Shown here piece by piece: positions 18,397 to 26,463 of a DNA stretch of 64,000 bases (position 1 is the first letter of the stretch; the number at the start of each line of letters is the position of its first letter). Source of the DNA: Flavobacterium sp. HSC-32F16 (GTDB lineage: Bacteria > Bacteroidota > Bacteroidia > Flavobacteriales > Flavobacteriaceae); NCBI RefSeq assembly GCF_024171645.1, contig NZ_JALKAC010000007.1, positions 124,001 to 188,000 on the forward strand, written 5' to 3'. A program made the translations under genes and the position numbers. The notes beneath the pieces were generated by a model. It was not told the origin of the DNA. It ran no database searches and saw only the letters and a program-made list of their open reading frames with translations.

Positions 18397-19389
18397 ATGA
18401 AAATTATCAATAAATTAGGTTTTTTATTTCTTTTTTTTCTTGTGAGTTGCAACTCACAAGAAAAAAAAGAAAACACAATGACTACAGAACAAAGACTATC
18501 CTTTATCGCAAACAAAATAAAATATTTTGATTACCAGCCAATGTATAGAATCAAGATAGAAACAAATCTTAATTATGAAATAACTGTTAATGATCTTCCT
18601 GTTGCCAAAAAAATCAACAGTGATGTAGGAGCTCTTGTATTTCCTATTAATTATGCTATTCTAAAAAGTGGTATACAGAAATTGCAAATAAAAATTTACC
18701 CTTCATACAAAGACAAACAAACACCAAATCCTTTTTTTATTAAAAATCCGAGACTTAAGTTTGAAATTGAAAAAACTGCATGGGATAAAAATGGTAATCT
18801 AGAAGAACCTAAGATAGTTACAAACTATGAACTTCCTAACTATAAATTAGATAATAAGGGAGATTATGATTACAATAAGACAATTGATTATAGCCAACAA
18901 AATATATTAATTGAAGATTTTAATTTTGCAGCGACCATACCTTATGAATTGAAAGGCTGGTCTGATAGTGAGGATCTTAGTAAAATAGATCAGGAAGTTT
19001 TACACAAAAAAGTATTAGAATTCTGTGAAAAATTAGTTGGCAAATATCAAGAGAAGGATTTTGACTATGTGAAGACAGAATATTTGAAAGCCGATACTGA
19101 ATGGTATCAATCGGAATACCTAAAATTTGATGTTATAAAAAAATATCAAAATGCTATGAATAATAATAAAAATAAGTTTAAAAACAATTTTATCCCCTTA
19201 AGTAAATATAAAATATTGCTTTATGGTAATAATCGAATAATTAGTATTGAAAGGAGTGATATAGAAAATAAAGGGAAATCATTCTTTTTGCATGAAAAAA
19301 TAGATCCGGAAGGGAATAAAAAAACAGTATCACTCGATTTGTATCTCCACATTCCTAAGGGCTCTAAGGAATTAGAAATCATACGTTAA
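18397..19389 (+). CDS. lipoprotein, candidate immunity protein, copy 4
   Basis: A 330-residue lipoprotein beginning directly after the stop of copy 3 (no spacer). Signal plus lipobox FFLVSCNSQEKKEN, then the family motifs YQPMYRIKIE, LKSGIQKLQIKIYP, FEIEKTAWDKNG, IPYELKGWSDSEDLSKID and the same C-terminal IPKGSKELEIIR as copy 3. The copies are near-identical at both ends but diverged in the middle (for example around residues 190-290), the pattern expected when immunity genes diversify between recombination-prone ends. A decayed start of a fifth copy follows. Confidence 0.75.
   Translation: MKIINKLGFLFLFFLVSCNSQEKKENTMTTEQRLSFIANKIKYFDYQPMYRIKIETNLNYEITVNDLPVAKKINSDVGALVFPINYAILKSGIQKLQIKIYPSYKDKQTPNPFFIKNPRLKFEIEKTAWDKNGNLEEPKIVTNYELPNYKLDNKGDYDYNKTIDYSQQNILIEDFNFAATIPYELKGWSDSEDLSKIDQEVLHKKVLEFCEKLVGKYQEKDFDYVKTEYLKADTEWYQSEYLKFDVIKKYQNAMNNNKNKFKNNFIPLSKYKILLYGNNRIISIERSDIENKGKSFFLHEKIDPEGNKKTVSLDLYLHIPKGSKELEIIR
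18427..18472. repeat. 46-bp perfect palindrome inside copy 4
   Basis: Identical to 17407-17452, centred between 18449 and 18450, again covering the lipobox codons. The two palindromes are 1020 bp apart, about one repeat unit of the lipoprotein array. Confidence 0.9.
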
Positions 19390-19450
19390 ATGGAAAATTA
19401 TTTTTATTTTCTTTTTTTCTTGTGAATTACAATTGATTGTTAAGGAGAAT
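19390..19450 (+). pseudogene. decayed start of a fifth lipoprotein copy
   Basis: After the stop of copy 4 the sequence repeats the copy 3/copy 4 junction (CGTTAAATGGAAAATTA) and then a degraded version of the palindrome left arm, CTTTTTTTCTTGTGAATTAC at 19411-19430, with stops in frame. It marks an incomplete or deleted tandem copy. Confidence 0.55.
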
Positions 19451-19503
19451 ATTCTGTTCGTAAAACAACAAAAATTAAATTTGATTGACGAAAAGAATGT
19501 TGA

Positions 19504-19538
19504 AAAGAAAAAGCTTCAGAGAAATCTGAAGCTTTTTT
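19504..19538. terminator. bidirectional intrinsic terminator
   Basis: AAAAAGCTTCAG (19508-19519) pairs with CTGAAGCTTTTT (19525-19536), loop 5 nt, with A and T runs on both sides. It ends the lipoprotein array and lies directly before att-like site B, as the tRNA-Tyr terminator lies before its att site. Confidence 0.75.
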
Positions 19539-19540
19539 CA

Positions 19541-19677
19541 TTAGGAACGGGAACGGGACTCAAACCCTCCTGATAAAAAAAAAACAACGTGTAAAAGTTT
19601 CGAACCTAAACTTCTTATAGCTTTATTTTGATGAGGTTCTATTTTTAAAAAAATCATTTACCACGATTCTGCCACAA
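19541..19677. repeat. attachment-like composite site (site B)
   Basis: GGAACGGGAACGGGACTCAA is on the minus strand a T-arm-like GGGTTTGAGTCCCGTTCCCG. An A-run with CAACGTG follows, then CGAACCTAAAC at 19601 and, exactly 60 bp later, CCACGATTCTGCCACAA at 19661-19677. Same order and spacing as sites A and D. It separates the lipoprotein array from the delta-60-repeat gene. Confidence 0.5.
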
Positions 19678-19990
19678 TACTACTATTGTCAGAAATGAAA
19701 TAATAATTATTTTGAACGCCCTATTTTCTTCGCGTAAAAAATGGTATTCATTCCAATAGTAACTGTTGTTTCATCCTACAGGAATATTGGATTTACTATC
19801 CTATTTTTTTACTGTGCCAAGATTTTTCTCAGAGCTTCTGCCATTTAAAATATCATTAAGGTCTTCTTAAATTTTTGTGACTAAATACTATCAACTCAAA
19901 TTTAGTCTTTATATCCTTCTTTTTTATCACTTCAGATAGATACTTCCTAAGCTTTTAGTCGCAAAAAAGGATCAACTCCATACAAAGTCC

Positions 19991-20020
19991 AAAATAAAAA
20001 AGCAACCCGAAGGTTGCTTT
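19991..20020 (-). terminator. intrinsic terminator after the delta-60 repeat gene
   Basis: Stem AAAGCAACC / GGTTGCTTT (19999-20007 and 20012-20020) with a CGAA loop and a U-tract on the minus strand, 30 bp past the stop of the minus-strand gene. Confidence 0.75.
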
Positions 20021-20049
20021 GATTTATGTGATCTCATATTTTAATCCCA

Positions 20050-22551
20050 TTAATTTTTAATGAACTTTGCATTAAAAACACCGTTATCTGTTTTTAAACG
20101 CAGGAAGTACATTCCCTGCATATACCTGGTAACATCTATAGAATCTGTATTCAAAATATTGGAATCAATTTTCTTTCCGGTTATATCAAAAACCTCGAAA
20201 CCTGAGATATTCATACCATCAGGAGTACTGAATTTAAGATAATCGGCTACAGGATTGGGATATACATTAACTTTAAAATCATGATTAAAATAATCTGTAC
20301 CTAAACCTAAACTATTTGAATTATGTAAACGTGCAATATATTGTATATCGGCATTGTTGTTATGAGAAATGTAATTTCCTCCAACGAGTATTTTGCCGTC
20401 ATTTTGTATAGCCAACGCTGAAATATAGGCAAATCCGGTTCCTGTTACGAAAGCAGAATCTAAAGTTCCGTCCGTATTTAATCTCATTATACTATTGCCA
20501 ACAGCAGCACTGAACGAATTGAAAGCCCCACCCACAATAATTTTTCCATCATTCTGAATTGCAATGTCCTTCATAACGACCGATCCATATAATACAGGAA
20601 CTATAAACGAGGTGTCCAAACTTCCGTCAGTATTCAGACGAACCACTCCTTTTGAAGCAATATTATTAAATTTACTAAACGAACCTCCTAAAATAATTTT
20701 ACCATCAGCTTGTACTGCACTGCAATAAACAAAATAATCGGTACCACTACCACCAAGATTAAAAGTTGTATCTAAACTTCCATCGGTATTCAATCTAAGA
20801 ATTTCCCCAGTACTATTGTAATTGTATTCCAATAGAAGTCCGGCTATAATTATTTTACCATCTGCTTGTATCGAAATGGTCCAAATATTTCCCTGAGTTA
20901 GTTTCGGAATAAAAGAAGTGTCAACTGTACCATTGGCATTTAATCTGGCCAATAGGTTTCTTGAAGTCCCGTTAAATGTACTAAAAGTTCCTCCAATAAT
21001 GATTTTCCCGTCTGATTGCAGTGAAAGGGTATTTACCCTATTGTTCGCACCGGACCCGCCAACATTAAAAGCAGTGTCTAAACTTCCATCGGCATTCAGC
21101 CGTGCAATACCGTTACAGGTTACACCATTGTAGGTCTTAAAATTACCTGCAATAATAATTTTGTTATTGGATGTCAATGCAATCTTATTTATCAAGTTAT
21201 CTACTCCTGTACCTACATTAAAAGTAGTATCCAGTGTCCCGTCGGAGTTTAACCTTGCAAAGCCTTTAGCGGGTATACTGCGATAGGTGGAAAATGCTCC
21301 GCTAATAAGCATCTTTCCATCCGGTTGCAAAGCAATTTGTTCGATTGCTCCGTCTGTGGAAAGCCCATTCTCTAAAAACGGATAAAACCCAGTATCTATA
21401 GTTCCGTTAGCATTTAGACTTGCTATTCGATTTCGTGAGAAATTATTATAATATGAAAAAGAGCCACCTAGCATAATTTTTCCATTAGACTGGATGGTCA
21501 CAACATTAACAGCTGAGTCAGTTCCGAAACTTCTATCACTTGATCCGAAAGTGGAGTCTACCGACCCGTCACTATTCAGTCTGGCTATTCGCATGCAATA
21601 AGTATCAGTATTGAATGAATAAAAACTACCTCCAACAACTACTTTCCCATCAGCCTGAATATTGATGCAATTTACAGAAGCGTTAAAACCAGTACCAGTA
21701 TTAAATGTGGCATCTATTGTGCTGTCCGGATTTAACCTGGCTATATAATTTACTGCTGTACCATTATAAGAAGTAAAGTTGCCTCCGACGATTATTTTAC
21801 CATCAGATTGCAGACAGAGTGTTTTCACATAATTATTAAAGGCAGTACCTGAAGTAAATGCAGTATCCACGCTTCCATCTGTATTTAATCTGGCTATTCT
21901 ATTTCTTACCACTCCGTTAAAGGATGAAAAATAGCCCGCTATTAAAATTTTACCATCGGATTGTACTACACATGAATTGATGATATTATTGGCTCCCGTT
22001 GTCAGGTTTAATGTTGAATCAACAGTTCCATCAGTATTTAATCTGACAATCCTGTTTTTTGAACTGCCATTGAATGATGTAAACCTTCCTGTAACGAGTA
22101 TTTTGCCGTCTGCCTGCAGCGTAACAGCAGAGACATTATCATTTGATCCTGTTCCTGTATTAAATGAAGAATCAATGGATCCATCAGTATTTAATCTGAC
22201 AATTCTGTTTTTTGAAACACCATTATAGGTTGTAAAATCACCAACAACCAGTATTTTACCATCAGATTGGGTTGCTATTCCATTAACGGTATTATTAAAT
22301 CCAGTACCTGTGTTGAATGTTAAATCAATGGATCCATCCGCATTGAGTCGTGCTAATTTATTAGAATCTACATTGTTTAAAAGTGTAAAAGTACCTCCGA
22401 CAATTATTTTACCATCTGATTGTATAGCTGATGCGTTTACATCTCCATTACGGACTCCTCTTGGTGGATTGAAACTGGTATCCACAGATCCATCCTGTGC
22501 AAATCCTGATAATTTTATACTTAGTAGTAAAGCGAGTAAAATTTTTCTCAT
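20050..22551 (-). CDS. secreted delta-60 repeat protein with type IX secretion C-terminal signal
   Basis: An 833-residue protein made of a signal peptide (ends GFAQ), then about fifteen ~50-residue repeats of the type IQSDGKIIVGGTF...R..LARLNADGSIDTTFN, the delta-60 (beta-propeller-like) repeat, over residues ~20-750. The C-terminal ~75 residues (VNVYPNPVADYLKFS ... VFDITGKKI ... MQGMYFLRLKTDNG) are a type A T9SS sorting domain, so the protein is exported across the outer membrane and probably attached to the surface or released. It is flanked by att-like sites B and C, as a one-gene module. Substrate or partner unknown. Confidence 0.9.
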   Translation of the reverse strand: MRKILLALLLSIKLSGFAQDGSVDTSFNPPRGVRNGDVNASAIQSDGKIIVGGTFTLLNNVDSNKLARLNADGSIDLTFNTGTGFNNTVNGIATQSDGKILVVGDFTTYNGVSKNRIVRLNTDGSIDSSFNTGTGSNDNVSAVTLQADGKILVTGRFTSFNGSSKNRIVRLNTDGTVDSTLNLTTGANNIINSCVVQSDGKILIAGYFSSFNGVVRNRIARLNTDGSVDTAFTSGTAFNNYVKTLCLQSDGKIIVGGNFTSYNGTAVNYIARLNPDSTIDATFNTGTGFNASVNCINIQADGKVVVGGSFYSFNTDTYCMRIARLNSDGSVDSTFGSSDRSFGTDSAVNVVTIQSNGKIMLGGSFSYYNNFSRNRIASLNANGTIDTGFYPFLENGLSTDGAIEQIALQPDGKMLISGAFSTYRSIPAKGFARLNSDGTLDTTFNVGTGVDNLINKIALTSNNKIIIAGNFKTYNGVTCNGIARLNADGSLDTAFNVGGSGANNRVNTLSLQSDGKIIIGGTFSTFNGTSRNLLARLNANGTVDTSFIPKLTQGNIWTISIQADGKIIIAGLLLEYNYNSTGEILRLNTDGSLDTTFNLGGSGTDYFVYCSAVQADGKIILGGSFSKFNNIASKGVVRLNTDGSLDTSFIVPVLYGSVVMKDIAIQNDGKIIVGGAFNSFSAAVGNSIMRLNTDGTLDSAFVTGTGFAYISALAIQNDGKILVGGNYISHNNNADIQYIARLHNSNSLGLGTDYFNHDFKVNVYPNPVADYLKFSTPDGMNISGFEVFDITGKKIDSNILNTDSIDVTRYMQGMYFLRLKTDNGVFNAKFIKN

Positions 22552-22837
22552 AGGCTTATTATATGTTTGTTTTTGGAATTATATAAAAAAGTAAATATAT
22601 GATCTTTATTGTTAAAAAAGGCTTACGTAACTTTTTTATATCATTGATACAAGTGATTTATTTTAAAATAGCCATCATTTATTATTCTTTTATATCTCAA
22701 TATTTTATAAAAATAGCTCTTATTATTAGAAATTTAAGATTGGTTTTGAAGCATTTTTTTGAAGATAAAATGTTGGCTGTAATTATTCTAAACATGTTAA
22801 AAAAAATAATAAAACAGATGCGTCTATGAGTTTAATA
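22552..22837. other. AT-rich upstream region of the delta-60 repeat gene
   Basis: Very AT-rich. One 76-codon frame (22599-22829) is open on the plus strand, but it has no start context and its composition is that of random AT-rich sequence, so it is not called. The promoter of the minus-strand gene is expected here; no clear TAnnTTTG match was found. Confidence 0.3.
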
Positions 22838-22910
22838 AGACCCGGAAGGAAACTCGAACTCTCCAGATAAAAAAACTAAAAAAACAACGTTTTAATATAA
22901 TCGAACCTAG
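22838..22910. repeat. attachment-like half site (site C)
   Basis: CCCGGAAGGAAACTCGAACT reads on the minus strand as T-arm-like AGTTCGAGTTTCCTTCCGGG. As in sites A and B it is followed by an A-run, CAACGT and TCGAACCTAG (22901-22910). The distal CCACGATTnTGCCAC motif expected near 22962 is missing, so only the left half is preserved. Confidence 0.45.
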
Positions 22911-23066
22911 TTTTTTTAGGTATTGATTTTACTGAGTATTTCCTATTTCAGTAATTATGTGGTTTATTTCAAATTGAATTTAGGTTGAGTTACAGACATG
23001 TTGAGGAAATAAGGGTGAAAATGGATTTTAAAGAAGCGGATGGAAGCGACAAGTGACTTCATCTAA

Positions 23067-24266
23067 TCATGAGAAATTAAATTGATTGTGAAACTCTTTA
23101 ATTGTCAAATTTCCAAGTGCGGAATGTCTCCTTACAGTGTTGTAGAAATTTTCTATATATTTATGAATTGACTTTCTGGCCTGTTTTCTGTTTTGTATTT
23201 ATGACGGTATACCAGCTCTGTTTTCAGTGTTTTGAAAAAACTCTCGGCTACTGCATTGTCGTGCCAGTTTCCTTTCCGGCTCATGCTCTGCTTGATCTGG
23301 TTGTTTTTGGCTAATGCGGATAGAAATATTATGGTGGAGTATTGGATTCCCCTGTCAGAATGAAATATTAGGTCTTGATCTGAAGCTAAAGGACAGTTCA
23401 GCAGGGCTTTTCTTAAAGCAGCGAAGCTGGTGACTATTGCTTTCAGGGTTTCGCTTAATGACCAGCCTATAACTTTTCGGTCAAACAGGTCTATAACAGT
23501 AGTGAGATATGCCCATCCTTCTCCTGTTCTGATGTAGGTGGTGTCTGAGACCCATGCCTGGTTTTGTCCGCTCACCTTGAAATCCTGATTTAATAAATTT
23601 TCTGCCGCAGTATATCTTGGGGAGGAGAGGGGGGCTTTTGAATTTTAGTTTAGCAATCCAGTGCAGCTGCTGCTCGGCCAGAATCTTTCTGACTAGGGAA
23701 GGACATGCTTTTATGCCCAGAGAGGCCAGTTCTCTGGATATTCTCAGACTGCCGTATCTGCCTTCGCTCCAGTGGTAGATTCTTGAGATTTCTGATGTTA
23801 TAAAAATTCTACGTTCCGTCCTGCTGGTGGGAAGTCCTTTATGCCATTTGTAATAGCAGCTGGGATCTACCTGAAAAGCCTTGCACATTTTCCCGACGGG
23901 AAATCTGCCGGTATTTTCTCTTATAAACTGGTAAATGGCACGTCTGCCAAGATGAAAAAGCCCTGAGTCTTCTTTTAAAATATCCCGTTCCATCCGTATG
24001 TTTTTGAGTTCCTTCTGAAGTTGGACTATTTCATTTCTGTTTAAATCCGGATCTGGGGTCTGCGGCAGGGTGAGCTTTCCGTTCCGGAAGAGGTTTTTCC
24101 AGTGCTGCAGGCTATTTTTGTTGATCTTAAGTTTATTGGCGGCCAGACGCACGCTTTTATGTTCCATGCAGGTCTTAACGGCCCAGATTTTAAAGTCAAT
24201 GCTGTATTTCTTTCTGCTGTTTTCCATCCTGTCATAAGTTAAGTTCGTTATTCTGCCGAAAGGCAT
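23067..24266 (-). mobile_element. IS3-family insertion sequence, transposase region (inactive)
   Basis: The transposase region of an IS3-type element on the minus strand. Terminal inverted repeats and target duplication were not found, so the true borders lie somewhat outside these coordinates. It sits between att-like half-site C and the tRNA-Tyr duplication, and probably entered the island later. Confidence 0.75.
23067..24266 (-). pseudogene. IS3-family transposase with two frameshifts
   Basis: From 24266 the frame encodes an OrfA-like HTH region (YSIDFKIWAVKTCMEHKSVR) and leucine-zipper part, then the OrfB start (IYQFIRENTGRFPVGKMC, YGSLRISRELASLGI). Near the G6 run at 23629-23634 the frame is lost: the downstream frame (AAENLLNQDFK, VSGQNQAWVSDTTYI) is in phase only if one base is removed. 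The rve catalytic core follows with Asp in SDTTYI, Asp in HSDRG and Glu in AESFF. A second shift, a missing base near 23190, is needed to reach the normal end (KSIHKYIENFYN, RRHSALGNLTIKEF, stop at 23067). Two frame errors make a functional transposase unlikely. Confidence 0.8.
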
Positions 24267-24364
24267 TGAGAATTATAACGTAATTTTTTTAACTTTTTAA
24301 ACGGTTTTTGTAAGAATTCGCCTTAGCTATTTGTGGCAGAAAAGGTATCTAATCCAAACCAAAA

Positions 24365-24560
24365 GTGCGACGATTGTGCCACAGAGATTTTGGGCGGTTT
24401 TAAAAAATTTGAAAAGCAGGATGAAATAAAAAAGCCTGCGAATCTTACGATTTGCAGGCTTTACCACGTTTTTTGCGGGTTTTTGAAAAGATTGAAAAAC
24501 TTTCGTTTCGGCTTCTTTTACCCTTTTGGTGGGGAGAGCAGGATTCGAACCTGCGAAGTT
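24365..24560. repeat. att-like region at the tRNA-Tyr 3' end (site E)
   Basis: Counterpart of site D at 4741-4935: GCGACGATTGTGCCACA at 24367-24383, GGGCGGTTTT, the GCCTGC/GCAGGC hairpin, TTTTGAAAAGATTGAAAAAC, CTTCTTTTACCCTTTT and the tRNA end GGGGAGAGCAGGATTCGAAC. Here the sequence continues into the complete tRNA gene, so this is the end of the island adjoining the functional tRNA. Confidence 0.6.
24428..24463 (-). terminator. intrinsic terminator of tRNA-Tyr
   Basis: AAAAAGCCTGC (24429-24439) pairs with GCAGGCTTT (24454-24462); on the minus strand a U-tract follows. It lies about 65 bp beyond the tRNA 3' end, and a diverged copy exists at 4813-4846. Confidence 0.7.
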
Positions 24561-24610
24561 CACACAGCAGATTTACAGTCTGCCCTCGTTGGCCGCTTGA
24601 GTATCTCCCC
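24527..24610 (-). tRNA. tRNA-Tyr (GUA)
   Basis: On the minus strand the 84-nt gene starts GGGGAGATACTCAAGCGGCC and ends with TCTCCCC plus the encoded ACCA. The 7-bp acceptor stem (GGGGAGA/TCTCCCC) is perfect, the anticodon stem-loop is GCAGA-CTGTAAA-TCTGC with anticodon GTA, a long type II variable arm follows, and the T-arm is GCAGG-TTCGAAT-CCTGC. All expected features are intact. The 3' part is duplicated at 4.9 kb, which makes this gene the likely integration target of the island. Confidence 0.97.
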
Positions 24611-24648
24611 GATCTCAGCTTGTTGTGCTTTGTTGTTCTAAGCGGTGG

Positions 24649-24679
24649 CAAAGATAGGAACTCTTTCTACATTTGCAAA
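24649..24679 (-). promoter_or_regulatory. promoter of tRNA-Tyr
   Basis: On the minus strand TTTG (24679-24676), a 19-bp spacer and TATCTTTG (24656-24649) match the Bacteroidota -33/-7 consensus, about 40 bp before the tRNA 5' end. Confidence 0.75.
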
Positions 24680-25046
24680 CAAAAAAAGAACTTAATTTTA
24701 AGTTATTTTAAAGTTATTTTTTAATTCATTGGAATTGAATAAAATAAAAATCGCCAAAAATGTATTTTTTTTAATTTATTTTTAAAAGTAAGAATATTAT
24801 TATCTAAATTTTCTGGTTTTTATTTTGAATTTAGTCTTTAGTTAAGCTATCAGTCATTACTTTTATTGATGTAGTGAAATAAATATTGACTAAAAAAATC
24901 TATTTAATATCGTTTTGTAATAGGGTTATTCTAAATTTTAAAGATCATTATAGTTTAAGTAATGACTTTGATAATCTTTTTTAAGTCGGTTTTTTTATTT
25001 CTTTTTGATGAAGTTCTATTTCTAAGTTTCTAATATGATACAAAAC
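24680..25046. other. AT-rich spacer
   Basis: About 370 bp of very AT-rich sequence with no reading frame or hairpin that could be supported, between the tRNA promoter and the terminator of the TlpA-type gene. Confidence 0.4.
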
Positions 25047-25075
25047 AAAAAAATCTCCACAAGGGAGATTTTTTA
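25047..25075 (-). terminator. intrinsic terminator after the TlpA-type gene
   Basis: AAAATCTCC and GGAGATTTT (25050-25058 and 25064-25072) form a stem with loop ACAAG, flanked by A and T runs. It is 15 bp beyond the TAA of the thioredoxin-domain part. Confidence 0.75.
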
Positions 25076-25089
25076 TTTTAAAAGATAGA

Positions 25090-25494
25090 TTACTTTGCTA
25101 GTAATTCTAAGATTTTTGCTTTCAATTCCGGACCTCTTAAGTCTTGAGCAACCACTTTTCCTGAGGCATCAAGAATAAAAGTTGCAGGAATAGATTCAAC
25201 ATTATATTGTTTTGCAATTGGCTCATCCCAAAATTTAAGGTTAGAAACATGTGTCCATGTTAAACCATCAGCTGCGATAGCTTCTTTCCAATGTTCAGCA
25301 TCTTTATCTAAAGATACCCCAATAATGTTTAATCCTTTTGAATGTAGTTCTTTGTAAATCGCTACTACGTTTGGATTTTCTTTTCTGCATGGTCCACACC
25401 ATGAAGCCCAGAAATCAACAATAGTTACTTTACCTAAGCTTTCTTTAAGCGAAACTACTTTTCCTTGCGGATTTGGCGCAGAAAAATCTGCTCT
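25090..25494 (-). pseudogene. TlpA-like thioredoxin domain, cut off by an in-frame TGA
   Basis: Directly after the TGA at 25497-25495 the same frame continues for 134 codons to TAA: ADFSAPNPQGKVVSLKESLG, then the redox motif WASWCGPCRKENP (encoded near 25385-25414), GLNIIGVSLDKD, a cis-Pro region ESIPATFILDASGK and the final strand. This is a complete TlpA/ResA thioredoxin domain with an intact CxxC. It has no ATG of its own near the start. It can only be made by readthrough, re-initiation, or if the TGA is an error; it would otherwise be dead. Confidence 0.75.
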
Positions 25495-26256
25495 TCAGTT
25501 AGCGCTGCCAACTGGAGGAGCTGATGCACCAACCGCAGGCATTTTTGCTTGACCTAGTTTAGTTTTGATTTCTTTACCAGGAATTGTGTTTTTTAAAGAT
25601 TCGTCTAAGCCATTGTATAAACTTTCTGCTTTTTTAATATCTGTGCTTGGATCATTAATCATTCCTTGAAGCAATAATACAGAAATATAAGATTTTGGGT
25701 GGCTTTCAGCATAAGCTAAATATTTCTTTTTGCTTGTAGCTTGCACTTCTGTTTGAATTTCCATGTATTGTTTCATCAAGCTGTTGATAGTTACTGTATC
25801 TTGAGCTTGCTGTGCTTGCTGCATTTTTTGAGTATTTTTTTTCTGAAAATCAACTAAACTTTTTTGAGTTTTAGTTAGATCTTCATTAAATGTTGTATAC
25901 TCGTCATTATTGTAAGTCCCAGAAACTTTAGATTTATGGATGCTGTCTTTGTCAATTTCAACTTTGATTTCTCCTGTTTCTAATATGAAAGGGAATGGCT
26001 GGTTTGCACCTTGAATAATTAAAGTATGAAAAGCAGGTTCAGTTACTTTTCCTGTTATTTCAAATTTTCCATTTTCGACTTTTACTGTATCAAGCGCAAC
26101 TGACATTCTTGTAGCAGGATCCATACCTTGAAGAATGATAGTTTTTCCGTTTTCAATTCCTTTTGCAGTACCTGTAATTAGGTATTCTCCGTCTTTAACT
26201 TTGCTGCATGAAATTATAGCTGCAGAAGCTGTAAGTAAAAAAAGTATTTTTTTCAT
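25495..26256 (-). CDS. DUF4369 lipoprotein, N-terminal part of a DUF4369-TlpA protein
   Basis: A 253-residue product with lipoprotein signal (lipobox IISC, Cys17) and a DUF4369 domain: DGEYLITGTAKGIENGKTII, KVENGKFEITGKV, PAFHTLIIQGANQPFPF, typical of the beta-rich start of Bacteroidota disulfide reductases. A Gln-rich helical linker follows (TQKMQQAQQAQ). The frame ends in TGA right where the thioredoxin domain should begin. The usual protein is about 390 residues and sits in the periplasm, anchored to a membrane, passing electrons to disulfides. A promoter-like minus-strand TACTTTTG is at 26298-26291. No frameshift is needed to join the halves, only loss of the TGA. Confidence 0.8.
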   Translation of the reverse strand: MKKILFLLTASAAIISCSKVKDGEYLITGTAKGIENGKTIILQGMDPATRMSVALDTVKVENGKFEITGKVTEPAFHTLIIQGANQPFPFILETGEIKVEIDKDSIHKSKVSGTYNNDEYTTFNEDLTKTQKSLVDFQKKNTQKMQQAQQAQDTVTINSLMKQYMEIQTEVQATSKKKYLAYAESHPKSYISVLLLQGMINDPSTDIKKAESLYNGLDESLKNTIPGKEIKTKLGQAKMPAVGASAPPVGSAN

Positions 26257-26290
26257 TATAAAAAATTAATTAGTTAATTGATTTGTGCAA

Positions 26291-26298
26291 CAAAAGTA
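26291..26298 (-). promoter_or_regulatory. -7 element for the DUF4369 lipoprotein gene
   Basis: Minus-strand TACTTTTG matches TAnnTTTG, 34 bp before the start codon. A clear -33 TTTG was not found. Confidence 0.4.
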
Positions 26299-26463
26299 TC
26301 TAAAATTATAAAACATATAGAATTTTGTAACCTAAAATTTTGTTATAGTTTTTTTTGTTCTAATTGCTCTGTAATCAGTGTTTTAGTTGCTTTTATTTGA
26401 TTCAAAACTCGTATTTCTTTTTTGTTTATAAGGTGAATATAGAGTTTTTTAAACAATAATGCA

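Noticed and set aside
20060..22228. Several plus-strand frames inside the delta-60 repeat gene
   Set aside because: They recur with the repeat period, which is what a repeated coding sequence produces on its opposite strand.
22599..22829. 76-codon plus-strand frame rich in Ile, Lys and Phe
   Set aside because: Composition equals the AT-rich background, no start context, and no downstream or upstream partner.
4741..24610. CRISPR array or integron attC array as explanation of the repeated sites
   Set aside because: The sites are kilobases apart and long, with no short regular spacers, no cas or integron integrase gene, and no attC-type folded core.
24333..24724. Overlapping frames around the tRNA-Tyr gene on both strands
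   Set aside because: They run through a functional tRNA and its terminator, so translation is not plausible.
25495..25497. TGA as a selenocysteine codon in the TlpA-like gene
   Set aside because: The redox-active CxxC lies about 30 residues downstream and is intact; the TGA is in a linker, and no SECIS-like structure or selenium gene was seen.
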